64,000 nt of DNA from Marisa cornuarietis (GCA_004794655.1 SMMW01000040.1:434001-498000); one strand, 5' to 3'; shown: positions 42,764 through 55,015, counted from the stretch's first letter. The notes: generated by a model from the sequence alone, not told the origin. Translations and numbers: made by a program.

Positions 42764-45634
42764 TTACCGGGCCACAGGGTCTAATGGCACATGCTGCACC
42801 CCTGATTTTTGCATGTTCAGAACGGCCGAGTAGCTGGCTTGAAGACGAGCGCTCTGGGACTCCAGTCTCTTGCGGAGGTCTTGCAGCGTCTCCAAAAGGA
42901 TCTGCTTCCGATGAATGTCCAGGAGACGCTGTAGCCGCAGCTTCTGCTGTTGTCGCAACATTTCCTCCTCTCTGGCTTCCCGGATTTTACGTTGGACCAG
43001 TAGCTTGCCCTGCTGCAAAAAGAAGACCTTGTCCTCCAGGCTGCTGGTGACCTCGCGAAGACTGCGACCCGTCGCCAGGCTGAGGTCAAGGCTGTGTGCC
43101 GAAAGTTCCGAGCTCTCACCCTTCGCCTCGAGAACGCTGTGCGGGAGTGAGTTCCCGACGAGTGGGGTCGAGGACAGGGCGGTGTAGTGGTGTGGTGCTG
43201 GAAGAACGTCGCTGACAGGGGAACGAGGACAAGGGACGCTGCGCGTGCGCGGATCCTTGCTCCGGCTGGAGAAGATGTCCGGCCCTTCCGACGATCTGCG
43301 AAGTTTTAACTGCTCGCTGATGTCACGGGACCCTGTCTCTTCGAAAGGCGACGACCGTCGTTTGAAAGACGGAACGAAATCGTGGCTCATGACGTCAGGA
43401 AACCGTGTGACGTCATACGGGTACGGCACGATGCTGTCAGAGACCACGAGGTTTTCCAGGCGGCAAGGCCGTCGACGGACTTGAGGGCGCTGGTTGGAAA
43501 ACGCGCTACAGAAGCCGTCGCTGCAAGAGCAGTAACCGGTGTTTTCCACCGCAGCTTTTTCCCTTTCTTGACGAGAAAATGGACCCAACTCTGTTAGAAA
43601 ATCAGTTTGAGTGTCGACAAGTAGGCTGTCTCTAAAGGTTTCTGGAGAAGAGATTGGAGTAGAAGCTAGCTCGGTGCCTTGCAGGCCAGCCGTAGGAAGG
43701 TCGAAAGCCTCTGCGGAAGCCGGAGTGTCCCGACCTCGAGAGACCGGCGGTTCCTCGGGTTCTTTGATCTCGGAGGCGAGGTCATCTTCTTCGATTTCAT
43801 TGTGACAATCACGGCTGAGGCTGGAGTACCCAGTGTCCGTGGAATCCTGCATGCAGTCCGGCATTATCCAGAACTTGTTGTCTATGCCATTGGCTGCAAC
43901 AGCAATAGCAGCGCCATCATCTTCATCTTCTATAATCCTGTCCCCCTCTGTCGCGCCGTCGCTGGCATTGGTCAGCCACTCTGAATCAGAGTTGATTTCG
44001 TCATCCTCTGGGAAATCTTCTTCTTCATCATCGCCATCGTCTTCGAAGTCGGTCTGTACGGCCACCTCCGCTGTACGTGCGATACCGCCAAGAAGGTCAC
44101 GGAGCCCACGTGTCACGCTGCGCGCCGGTCTTTCTGCTATGCACACGCCACAAGCGTTGGTGTCTGAAAGCTCCGTCACCTCCCTGCCATGCATCGACAG
44201 GCGGCTCCTGTGCGAGTAACTGGGCTCCATAGAAAAATCTTCACCAGGAACAGGACGATCCTTCATTTGTGGAAGACGACTCGCGTCGATATGCGTGGCG
44301 AGGGCTACCTCCTTCGCGTCCTCGTATTCGTAGCTGATGTTGTGCGCCAGCTGCTCAATGTTGCTGGTCAAGGCGCAGATGCTGACGGAGGGTGACAAGG
44401 CGTTGTCGTCCTGGGAATCCGAATCCCAGGCCCTGGAATTTCTGTTTCCCACTGCTGGTGAGAACGGCGTCTCGAACTCGCACCCGTAAGAGTTTCTTCT
44501 GCTGATTGCGCCGTATTCTCCTGGGTGCTGCTGGGACCTGCGCTTCACCTTAGTTTCCTGCAGCCCGCCTGGCGTGGATGTGGAGTGAACGGTGTTGAGA
44601 TTATTGTACGAAGAAGAATCCAAATCCCAATGTCCGTTCCATCTTTTTGAATCCGACCGTCTGCTAAACCCAGTGTTGTTGTTTTTGCTGCTGTCCTTCA
44701 CGTAACAGTGGATGTGATCCTGAAAATGGAGCACCTCTCCAATGCCGCTGTCTAAAGTGGAATAATACTGCTCACATTCCGCGGCAGAGTAAGTTGGTAG
44801 CGAAGCGACAAACGCGGCTGCCCTGGCCTCAGAATGATGCGGTCGATGGCGTCTCCGACGACTCTGCTGAGGAGCGCTACGGGTTACGTGCTCGCTAGGT
44901 GACGTCAGAGGTGACACGTTGTCAGAGGTGGAGGGGGAGGGAGAGGAAGATGATGAACGGGAGGAGGAGCAGGGAAAAGAAAGACTGCGCACACTGTAGG
45001 GGCTGGGGCGAGGCGAGGGCAGCCACGGGTTGGTTCGAATCCGCGAACGGCTCCGTGGCGCCTTCTGTCCACTGGAAGTCAGCCCCACCGGGGTCAGACC
45101 TTCGAGACACCCTTGACCGGAAGAGTATCCACACGTGCTGTCAAGGTCGCAGTCATGCTCACACCACTCGTGGAGAGGCCGGGGGGAGGACAGCTCGCCG
45201 CACTCGTCGAAGTCGCTTCCAATGGAGGCAAGCGAGCTGTTGAGGAGGTCGCTGCTGTAGTCAGGGGTCCCCAGTCCCAGTGCGGAGGACGAAGACGCAG
45301 AGTCGTCTAACCTTTGCTGATCCTGTCCGTTCTCTTGATCGTGGAAACCAAAATGTTGTTCGTTGTGTTCCCGAGAAGGAACCTTTGTTGGGCTTTCCTT
45401 TCCTAGAAGTCTGTCCCAAAAACTAAAGCGGGATTCTGTCACGGGAAACCAGTTTCCGTTTCCGTCCGGTTCTAGCCCTTTTGGCGAGGACAGCTGCTTC
45501 TTTGACGATGAGGACGCCGAGGAGGCCACGTTGTTGGTCTTCGGCGTTGATGTGGAGCCAGGGACTTGCTGGCTCTTTTTCTTCTTTCCTCGCACTCGCG
45601 GGAGGGAGTTGGCAACAAGTTCACGCAGCTTCAT
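42764..45634 (-). CDS. 956-aa Ser-rich disordered protein with C-terminal coiled coil, unknown family
   Basis: One uninterrupted frame of 957 codons on the minus strand, far beyond chance. Its composition is regular and not repeat-derived. The ATG is preceded by an AG acceptor at 45718-45717 (exon from 45716) with a pyrimidine-rich tract, implying an upstream 5' UTR exon. Residues 15-23 are a lysine cluster (RGKKKKSQQ). Residues about 195-245 are Ser/Arg/Pro-rich, about 525-565 strongly acidic (DDGDDEEEDFPEDDE), and about 865-945 a charged coiled coil (LEDKVFFLQQGKLLVQRKI and onward). I do not recognise a catalytic domain, signal peptide or membrane segment. A cytoplasmic or cytoskeletal scaffold is the most natural guess, but it is only a guess. 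The stop overlaps a GTAAAC donor-like site, so further 3' exons in some transcripts remain possible. Overlapping frames on the other strand are shadows of its GC-rich codons. Confidence 0.85.
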   Translation of the reverse strand: MKLRELVANSLPRVRGKKKKSQQVPGSTSTPKTNNVASSASSSSKKQLSSPKGLEPDGNGNWFPVTESRFSFWDRLLGKESPTKVPSREHNEQHFGFHDQENGQDQQRLDDSASSSSALGLGTPDYSSDLLNSSLASIGSDFDECGELSSPRPLHEWCEHDCDLDSTCGYSSGQGCLEGLTPVGLTSSGQKAPRSRSRIRTNPWLPSPRPSPYSVRSLSFPCSSSRSSSSSPSPSTSDNVSPLTSPSEHVTRSAPQQSRRRRHRPHHSEARAAAFVASLPTYSAAECEQYYSTLDSGIGEVLHFQDHIHCYVKDSSKNNNTGFSRRSDSKRWNGHWDLDSSSYNNLNTVHSTSTPGGLQETKVKRRSQQHPGEYGAISRRNSYGCEFETPFSPAVGNRNSRAWDSDSQDDNALSPSVSICALTSNIEQLAHNISYEYEDAKEVALATHIDASRLPQMKDRPVPGEDFSMEPSYSHRSRLSMHGREVTELSDTNACGVCIAERPARSVTRGLRDLLGGIARTAEVAVQTDFEDDGDDEEEDFPEDDEINSDSEWLTNASDGATEGDRIIEDEDDGAAIAVAANGIDNKFWIMPDCMQDSTDTGYSSLSRDCHNEIEEDDLASEIKEPEEPPVSRGRDTPASAEAFDLPTAGLQGTELASTPISSPETFRDSLLVDTQTDFLTELGPFSRQEREKAAVENTGYCSCSDGFCSAFSNQRPQVRRRPCRLENLVVSDSIVPYPYDVTRFPDVMSHDFVPSFKRRSSPFEETGSRDISEQLKLRRSSEGPDIFSSRSKDPRTRSVPCPRSPVSDVLPAPHHYTALSSTPLVGNSLPHSVLEAKGESSELSAHSLDLSLATGRSLREVTSSLEDKVFFLQQGKLLVQRKIREAREEEMLRQQQKLRLQRLLDIHRKQILLETLQDLRKRLESQSARLQASYSAVLNMQKSGVQHVPLDPVAR

Positions 45635-45715
45635 GGCGTAAGCAGGTTTTAGATTGGCTAATAAGCGTCACGTGAGCAGAGCGGCCATCGGTGACCTTTC
45701 ACGCGAGCCCCTCGA

Positions 45716-45720
45716 TCTGG
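45716..45720 (-). other. Splice acceptor upstream of the 956-aa coding exon
   Basis: On the minus strand a TTTTTCCAG acceptor precedes ATCGAGG, with exon sequence from 45716. The ATG lies 82 bp inside the exon, so the transcript has at least one non-coding 5' exon that I could not locate. Confidence 0.6.
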
Positions 45721-48466
45721 AAAAACACACCAATTAGAAACAATTTAGTTCACGCCGACAGCACTGTTAGCACATTTTCTGCAAGTAAGTGGTTGATCAT
45801 ACCTTTTGAGGACGCACGCAGACATACACAAGTGCACACGCACACAATACACGCCAACACAAACGTGCAATCTCTCTCTCCTCCCATTGTTCTCTCTCAT
45901 TAGCTTTCATTCTGGGCTTATCGTACTAATGATTATATCAAGCAGCAGACCATCAGCATCAGCAGCCTGTAATTACACAATTACTACTCGCAGCCTGTTC
46001 ATCTGACGAACTGCCTATTTGCATGGATGCGTGTCCGCGTACGTGAGTGAATCGAAAACGAAATTGACCGCCAACACACAAGTTTGTTTAAGTGCATTTT
46101 CCAGACTGTGTGCGTGCATGCATTATCTGCATCTGCTTGTCTGCGTCTACGCGGATGAGCGAACCCGTAACCTACACCCGGGACGAACGAAATGGGCCTA
46201 AACGAGTGCAATCACGTTGAATTATTCCCCTTGACTTCAAAGCAACTACTACAGAGCTCTGCACATGGGGCCAACGACAAGTTGGAAAAAAAGGGAAAAA
46301 TAGGAAAAAAAATCTTCTGATTCCGTTGGGAGCATGTCTCGCGCAGTAACATAGCTATCACTCTCCGGGCGCGTGTCGAAGTGAATCTGATGCTGTACCG
46401 ATAGCGATTCCTTCCTCTTACCAGTACTACCACAAAAAGAGAGAAAAAAACCCTCCACACAGTTCTGTGCTCACAAATCGATAACTATAGCTACAACTCA
46501 GTAAAATAGTGTTGGGATGGATGACATAGGAAAGGGATGAAAACTTTGAGGAAAGGAAACTGATGAAGTTGGGTAGGTGGAAGAGGCAGAATAAAGGACT
46601 TGAGAACAAAAGGGACAGAAGTTATCAATAGACAAAGAATCAAAACAGATGAAAGTTAGGAACTAACGGAGGAATGAAGGAGCGAAGATGTAAGTGTTTG
46701 AAAAAAAATGACTATAAAGAAACGTCATATATTAAAAAAGATCAATATTAAGCAAATTTTCAATTAAGCAACACTAAGTGTTATTTTACATTTTGTCTGC
46801 CTCAGCTATTGCCATACTCATGTGGCATCTACCCTTGCCTGCTCCTCTTCTTTCGCAACCCAGTAAAGCGTGACAGAAGGGGTATAACTAACTCAAGGGG
46901 GCGATAATCTCCCCCGATAAACCTCCCTCGGCGATGTTCTTCACGCTTCGCAATTCATCACTTTCCAATATCCCGTTACACAACTCAGAGTGCATCCATA
47001 AAGAACCTGGTTTCTAAATCATCGTGCCTTAGACGACTATAAGAAAACACTCCTTCCACGATCGTGGGATTTAATGACTTCTGTTTACAGGGAATTGCGA
47101 GAAAAAAAGAAAAATGGCTAAGCGTTTTTAAGTATTTGCTCAGAAATGCTTGAAGAAACATACTGGTCGAAGATACCAGGGGCCGGGCGCACGTTCTGGC
47201 TAGCCCAGCAGTCAGCTCACCTACGATTATTTTACTGGCAGTGCTTTTATGAACAGTGTGATTGACTCACCCTGTGGCAGGAAGAGAACAGCAGCACGTC
47301 TGAGGAAAAGCCAGAGGCAGTTCTGAATATCTGATAAACCAACCGTCCTCAAAGCAAAGACACCAGTACCCTGGAAGTCACGATTGGTAGCAGGAGGAAT
47401 GCGACCACAACTTGGCCGATGCAAAATGACATTTTTATCTTAGAAAAGAGAAAGTGCTTGTTGAGAAGATACAGGGTCGCCTAGATATACGATCGACGAC
47501 TGCATGAAACACAATTCCAGAAACATAACCAGCTGACAACGATTGCACCGTTACACTGATGACGACAGCTAGTCGGTGCTGTTTCGAAGACGAATTATGT
47601 GTGAGCTTAGTGAACTTGGTGTTTAGACAGGAAATGCCACACCAGGGAGTTGCCAAGTTACATGAAAAGAACGTAAAGGCGGAGGGTCATTGCAGAGGAT
47701 CGGAATCACACGTGCCGGGCATGGAAGGAGGGAGGGGAAAATATTGTTTCGGCACATGGCCAGGCACGTACAGGCCCAGACTCCGTCCTGGCTAGCCCAG
47801 TCGATGTTGCTAGCCTGTGCCGGATGTATGTTTGATAGTCAAACGCGATGAAAAGTAGCTTTCATCTCTCACCAACCCCAACTCTTTCATTAAGTCATTC
47901 ACTCGCTCAGGCTTTCCACCCAATCCCTTAAAACCTCGAGGTCTCGTATTACTCTTGCATAAGAAGTAGCTGCCATAACCCTTCGTAGATTGTTTTTCAA
48001 TATATATTGAGAAATATTTCTTCTTTATGATTTTCTACTTATTAGATCGTGAATACAAAAATATTTATTTTGTGTCTGTCCTCCATTCCACCTGTCTTTT
48101 ATACACGTGAGCGAAAACAAAAAGTTGAACCCAGTGCAATTTTTCAGGCAGGGGAGCAACATCAGTGCAGTAGATGAAGGTCATTTCGTCACGACACACT
48201 ACCCCCTAGGTAAACAACCCGGCAGGAGACGTTGCAACGAGCGCATAAAGCTGTCACGTGACGCCAGCCCGGGAGCGTGCAGACTCCGCTGCTACAAAAA
48301 CTATCGACAGAAAACGGTTTTGTACGTGAAGTAGGTTTCACGTTTTTCTTTTGCCTCGCTGTGACATACTCCAAGTGGCAAAATAGTAATTAAGGCCCAA
48401 ACAAGAGGATGTCGTTGGTCGAATATCACGCTTTGCATGATGTACACAACCCATCCGTCTACAGGT

Positions 48467-48499
48467 GTATATATATATATACATGTATATATATATATA
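48467..48499. repeat. (TA)n microsatellite, imperfect
   Basis: TATATA run interrupted by ACATG, self-complementary and able to form a hairpin. Confidence 0.9.
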
Positions 48500-49907
48500 G
48501 TTCCCAGTCCGGCTAGTGCGCAACCAATAATGTAGAGTCAGTCATCCGTATTTGTGAGACCTTTGAAACAGCAGGAAGTTTTCGAAAACCTCTAGATTTC
48601 CCCCTTCAAGAATCCCAACTCACTAATCTTAAGTGTTGGCAATATTATCCCCATGAAAAGTAAAATATACTGGGTATGTTGAATGCAAAGTACTTTTAAA
48701 TAACTTTAAACACTACGTTTAAAACTGCAGTATCAACAAAACTAACAACCACATACACACACACAGGTTGGCGAGCACTAAGATGAAATGCATGGCAATA
48801 TTTTAAAGCACTGAAACTGTTTACAAAGTTTAACTTTATATGATAAATTTGTGTATACATTTATAGTAGTAAATAAAATCAAGTAATGATAATGTATTTT
48901 TTTCATTTATGTCTTACTAAACTCTTTATTTTTGTTAATTATTTTCTGGCATACACGCATAGTCATCAATGTTCCACAATAGGCTGCAAACTCTTTAAAA
49001 AATAACAATCCCAATTAATTATTAACAGCAAACCAGGAAATAATCAAATCCGCGAAAGAGTGAAACTCTCGACTGCTGAGGAGCGACTGTATTCAAGTAG
49101 ACCTCATTGTAACCAGTGTAGTTATAGTGCACTAGAAATAAGAAGAGCACGGGATATATATTCCATGTACATATATGTTTGAGTAATCTAAAACACACAC
49201 GCGCGTGCGTCCGCACACACTGAAAGAAGTCTTCAATCTTCATTCGATTTCATCTTTTATCAGGAACCGCTGAAAACATCTCCTGATTAGCTTTGGGAAA
49301 GGTGGGGTGGGGTAGATGGTGGAATAATAAGCTTCGCATTTTGCACAACAGCACCGGAACCTGGGGGCGGCTGCCATTAAAGCAAGGAAATGTACTTAAA
49401 ACGAAGCTTGTTACGGTGCCTGTGTTATGTAGTCTGTGACATGTCGGCGTCTTTTTATGTTGTCATGTAATAATGTCACACGGTGCAGGCTGCACGATGG
49501 GCGGTGGGTGGAGGCAGGCGCTTGCTTCAACACGAGGCCTGCACTGAACAGCCTGCCTCACAAACACCAGCTTCCGTGTCGCCACGATGAACCCCACCCT
49601 CCAAAATTGTTCGTTATGCTCCTCCTTTGACTGTGCACTTGCGAAAGGTGGATCAAAGCGAGAGCCTGCAAACACCACACAGGTCTGCAAACATCGTGCC
49701 AGTAGCGTAATACGTTCCTTGTGTCACTGGAAAGAGTAGCAGAAAAGTGACTTGTGTATCTGCTAAGATGTTAAGATTTTTTCCCCCAGGGGAAAAAAAA
49801 AACGATAAAATGCCTCTTATAGCCAAGAGCAAATTTCCGCTTTAAAAATGAGTTTAAAATTTGAGTAGTGGTAAAAGTAAACTGCATCTAACGGCACCGT
49901 TAGCGGA

Positions 49908-50041
49908 CACTTGGCACGAGTCTGACAGCTGTCATGGCATGTGTCACGACAGCTTTGGCACCTGTCCGACACCTGAGGAACGGGCTCGACATCCGGTACA
50001 CGTGTGTAAGTAATACCTGTATAACATGTGCCCTGCAGTTG
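49908..50041. promoter_or_regulatory. Dense cluster of eight E-box (CANNTG) motifs
   Basis: Eight CANNTG sites lie within 134 bp: CACTTG 49908, CAGCTG 49926, CATGTG 49938, CACCTG 49959, CACCTG 49970, CACGTG 49999, CATGTG 50025 and CAGTTG 50036. About 0.5 would be expected by chance. The local sequence is also rich in GACA/TGTC words. It could be a bHLH-responsive enhancer, though no gene is mapped next to it. Confidence 0.45.
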
Positions 50042-50584
50042 TGAAGGTCTTCGGCATTTGTCCAACTTTTATAGCACCCGGTAAACTGATGTCCAATGCA
50101 AAAAACAGAAGAAAAGCTGGATTCTGACATTCTACAGAAACTGGCGTCTATCTTGTTTTTTTTTTACCTTATCTTGTGAAAAGAGACTTCTAGCAATACT
50201 CTACTCAAATCTTCTGTTGTAAGTAGTAGTTCTGACAATTAGAAATGGACTTCTCGGTGACCTAATAAAGTCTCTAACGTCTGCTCCTATAATGTATTGA
50301 AGCGTCTTTGTCTGTAAACCCACCCACTCACATACATATACGTTGTAGGTTTCTGAGAGACTCAAGGGAGAAAACAACAAAAATCATGCGAAAGAAACGA
50401 AGGAAAAAGTGTACTCAATAATGGCCTATGAGTCATGTCCCAACCTTTGCAATGGACACTACTGCTAGCAAATGTCACGTGACTTTAAGGTTGGCTAAGG
50501 ATTAGCATTCACACTGTACGTGCACGGAGGTCAGACATCTTGTCTGCTGTACACAAGAAATTCGGGAGTGAGAGAGAAAATAGT

Positions 50585-50586
50585 GT

Positions 50587-50627
<41 letters not shown>

Positions 50628-50630
50628 CGG
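50585..50630. repeat. (GT)n followed by (GC)n
   Basis: GT run passing into GCGCGCGCG, an alternating purine-pyrimidine tract with Z-DNA potential. Confidence 0.9.
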
Positions 50631-52544
50631 TTGGAGATAGGGGCGGAAAGACGTTTTGAGGCAGATCTTACTGAGTCAAGAGCAAAATAAAAAAAAGTAT
50701 GTAAGCGCACGTTTTATGGGCACAGCGACCAATTGAAAATTAAAGAAAAATCATCAACGTTTCTGATAGGTAATATCTTTGTGGGCATGTTTCACAGTAT
50801 ACGCTTGATGACCGAAAGGTTATAGACCCTAAAAGAGGACCCGATATAAAATGTCCTGGCTATATCCTTCAAAACTGACGGTAACAAGTGATGCACGAAA
50901 CGCGTTAACTCCTCTTCCAAGGGTAGTTTTCATTTTCTCAATTACCAGATTTGGAGAAGTTTTGGAGAAGCGCGCACACTCTCTCCTTCTTCCACCACAC
51001 CACTCCAACAATCCTCACCCCTCCACGAAACCAGGGCAACGCGGAAATCTCATGATGCTCGTTGACGATATTTTTACTTGCTTCTTCTGAAGACCCGACC
51101 AGCCCCCACCCCTTGAAATCTTTCTATTTCTCTCTCTCTCTCTCACACACACACTTTCTCTCCTTTCATCACTCTTCTCTCCCTCCCACGATCCCCATAC
51201 CGCAAGTAAAACTGGCAAATACTGGATTCTCGAGGGCAAAAAATAAATCGTTGACGATTCTCCCCTCTCTTGCTGCTTCTGAAACCCTTTCTGCCCCGAC
51301 CCACCCAGCCCCTTCCTCCTCTGGAGATCAATCATAAATAATGTCGGCCGCCCTCCTTGTCAACGGCCGAGAAACGCGTTCACGGGGAGGTAACTCTTAA
51401 TCCACATTTTTGTACCCTCCACTGCGATGGACGTTTTCACGCCTCAGAAGAGCGAGCGGCTTTGACAGCAGCGCTACTTCCCTCTCTCCCTCCCACTTCA
51501 TTTCACTGAATCAAAAAGCGACATGTAAGTGCTCATCAGAAGAATAAGTACTCTGCTCATCTTCACTCTTCACCGAGTTTAAAGTGAGGAACTTATGCCA
51601 ACCGCTTTCGTAACGTCCATTTTAAACTATGCTGATTTAAAAATCGAATTTTCTTCCCACCCACACACCCAAATAACGAAAAAAAAAACAAAAAAAACGG
51701 AAGACATATTCCTACATGTAATATCTATAAATACAGTTCCAAACAGGATCTCAAATTAAGCACAGGTGAAGTGCGGTAATAAGGTGTAAAGCGTAACGGA
51801 TTCGCTGGTGAGCAGAATTTAGCTACCACTCCTTCAACCCACTCTCTCCATACCACCTCCGCTTTCCTGTCTTAGAAAAAAGAAATCCTCAAACTACTGT
51901 GCCAGATGTCAAAATCTTGCCCGTATAGTGTCTGGGTGGGCGTTTCAGGCCAGGAGGCCTAACTGCGGGTCTAAATCTGCAATGGGAGGCAAGTCTAATT
52001 TTCATAATGTTCAGGACACGTGCATCAGCGGTGAACGACCGCCTCCCGCGAAGGAGCTGATTTCCAGAGCGCAGTCAGAACCTGTTGAAGTCGGGCCACA
52101 CTTGGACGCTTCCGTGTCTTGCGAGAGTTTCTCTGATTACACAGCAGGTGCACACTATACTCACAATCGATGTCGTCTGCGCTTTAAGTACAACAGACAA
52201 CCGTCACGTATACACTTGCTGCATGGGTTCAAGTCAAAAGGTAAAGGTCCCCCCCCACCCGTTTCTTCGGTTAGTGGAGTGAGACCACACTTTTCTCAGA
52301 GTTTTTTTTTTTTGCGAGCATGATGCCCACCTCCTCCCTGCAACTTTCTGTGGAGACAGGTACGCGTTCCCCACAGCTGGGTCGACTTGGGTGGGGGTGG
52401 GGGGAATGTTCGCTGCACCCCACGGATATCGAGCAGGCAAACAACGATCAACTAGCGATACTACAGACAAAATGCAATCACGTCCCTTGTCCCGCACTAG
52501 ATTAAGCAGGTATCTGGTCAACAAAGCGTTACGGCGCTGTCCAA

Positions 52545-52715
52545 CTTATCTGTCCACCTGCATCACTATTTACCTGCACACCTGTATCATTTTTTATCTG
52601 CACACTTGTTTCACTATTCACATGCACATCTGCATCACTAAGCAGGTATATATTAAACACAGCATAACTCGCTACAACTGACTTACCTGCACACCTGTTT
52701 TACTGCCCACCTTAA
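52545..52715 (+). repeat. Degenerate minisatellite of 23-28 bp units
   Basis: Successive diverged units share the pattern ACCTGCAYACCTGTATCACT followed by a short T-rich spacer. They begin near 52556, 52571, 52597 and 52620, and another copy follows near 52683. Substitutions and indels are frequent, so the array is old. It has no coding signature. Confidence 0.7.
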
Positions 52716-53194
52716 CAACAACCGTTTCAGTCTTCGCGGAAGCGGTCAACACTCTTTACTATTCTCCTCACTAAATGCGGATCCTCCAGACGAAACCACA
52801 AAGACACGTGTTCCTTCTCCTCTAGCTTCCCGAGCCACTCCCCCCTATCCCTCCCTCAAGTACACCTTTGACCCTTAAGACACTTGGTAACACCGGACTG
52901 GAAGCGCGGGGAGACCTCAAACAGAAAGCTTGCCTTATAATCAGATTCCTCGAGCAAACATCTCTACAGCCCTCCAGTAATCTCCCGGCTTTTGGCGAAC
53001 GTCTGATTCTGAGCCCCATCTGACGGTGGTCTTAAACTTGCTGACAGAGCGAGGGCTGACCGTGCGCAGGGCGTTCCTTTCTCTCCCAGATGCCCTGAGG
53101 GTTCCCCGCTTCGAAAGGTCAGATGGTAGCTGGAGACTCTCGAGTTAGTCGACCCTAAACACCAGCAACACTCTAAACTCGTGCCGTCATCGGC

Positions 53195-53425
53195 AAGCGC
53201 ACCGTGTGGCGGGTCCCTTAGTAACCATACAATGTGCGGACTGGGTTGGGTCTCTTAGCTACCACACAATGTGCGCCGTGTGTAGAGACCCTTAGTTACC
53301 ATACACAGTTTGTACCTACCTGTGCCAGTTCCCTTAGTTACCGCACTATGTGCGTCGTATCTTGGGTTCATTAATTATTTAATAAATGTGCACCGTATGT
53401 AGGAACCCTTAGTTACCATCCTTTC
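53195..53425 (+). repeat. Degenerate tandem array with CCCTTAGTTACCA core
   Basis: A core resembling CCCTTAGTTACCATACAATG, followed by TGCGCCGTGTGTAG, recurs near 53213, 53251, 53288, 53330 and 53405. One further unit near 53385 keeps only the ATGTGCACCGTATGTAGG part. Unit spacing varies from about 37 to 75 bp. It is an old array with no coding signature. Confidence 0.7.
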
Positions 53426-54937
53426 TGGACCTGCGCCTTTTTAATCTACAATTTCCAAGATGACTTTTCCAGCTGGACTCCGTGCTCACTTTATCAAGAC
53501 CATGGTCGACTCCTTGTAAGGATTTCACTGCCCCCTTCCGTCCACCAGCATCGCCATATTGTTCACCAATTTCATTCTTCCATGTCTCTACAGGCATCAA
53601 GCACATAATTCATGTTATCTGTCGAGGAGAGCGTAGACAACAAATGAGATATAAATCACAAACGACGAACCCTTACTGCTCGATAGACATGACCGTTCGA
53701 ACTACCTGTGCGGTGGAATTGGTGTACAGTCTGTCTATCCAACTAGGATACAGAAGACATGTGAATTAAAGTATTTTTGTGTACTGCCATCTCATAGGTA
53801 CGACTGTGTAAAACCGTCCTTGAATACCTTGAAAGGTGGTCGGAAAAAAGTAGCTGGCTAAGATTAAAGAATAGACTGGCCATACCATGCAAGACATGCT
53901 TCTCAAGACAGGAGGAGCCTCCTTACCTGCTGCATCTATTTTCCCTGGCAACCAGTACCGGCGGACTAGTATAACCGTTCCTCAGCTGGTACCAGTCACG
54001 GGATGAATGGTGATGAAAATATATACCTCGTGTCAGACTATTATCCTGCAGAACTTTTCGCTTTAACGTTACTTTTGTCCACCCCTTTTCACCATCTACC
54101 TGGAATCCGCTTTTCCGCTTGCATGGAACCTGTTCCTACTTTAATGTTGTATCAGGTGATAACGCCTCCTTCCTCTCCTCACAGAGACACACAAAGGGAA
54201 GAAAACCGCGTGCAACACGAAGTACAAACAAGCGGCCATGAGATGTGCGAGTGAGAAATGTTTAGCTCAGCAACCCTCTCAGCCTTCTGGTCGCTTTCCA
54301 GGTCAGGGACACCGGAGATATACCGGTGTGAGTGTGCTTCACGGTCATCACTAAATACCTTGGCACAAAGAGCCACAGGTAATGTAGCTTGTCCGCTTGA
54401 GCAAACCAGAGTACTGTGTGTGTGTGTGTGTGAATGAGAAAGGGAGTGTATGTGTGCAGGCTCGATCGGTCCTCGTTCGGAACATAGCGTAAAACTCAAC
54501 ATCAGTCATTAGGGGGTCTTTCTCCTACCACGGGGCTTACTGTTTCCCACCACCTACCCCTTCTCCATCCATCACCTTTCTTTCCCACTGTCATACATCA
54601 CAATCCCCTACCCCGACACCCACCTTTCCTAGTACAGCCATTGAGATCATCCACCCTGCCAAGTGTAACCGTTGAAATAAGTACAAGGACGAACTTACGC
54701 CACCTGAGGTTAGCGCTAGCGGGGTACCGGTGGCGGGATCACGGAAGAACGTTTTAGCGAGTTGGCACTAACTGTCAAGGGTTGCCCGGTAGTTCAGTCC
54801 TGCTTATGTAATGCCATCTAACGGGAGATCTTGAAGCGTCTCGTTTCTCAAGGCTTAAGGCTAGCACTACACAATTCGTCTAATAAAAGTACAGTTGTTT
54901 CACTCTAGAGGAAGCAATAGGAGCAATGAATATTATG

Positions 54938-54940
<3 letters not shown>

Positions 54941-55010
<70 letters not shown>
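54941..55010. repeat. (TG)35 microsatellite
   Basis: Pure TG run of 70 bp followed by purine-rich GA/AAAA sequence. Confidence 0.97.

Positions 55011-55015
<5 letters not shown>

Noticed and set aside
45001..45060. GGTTCGAATCCGCG, resembling a tRNA B-box
   Set aside because: It lies inside the 956-aa coding exon with no tRNA secondary structure around it.
42757..45675. Many frames opposite or alongside the 956-aa exon
   Set aside because: They are shadows of the GC-rich coding strand, shorter and without regular composition.
49817..50065. Cys-rich minus-strand frame with CQSCRDTCHDSC
   Set aside because: The cysteines arise from repeated GACA/TGTC words in the E-box cluster. There is no signal peptide, splice support or conserved spacing.
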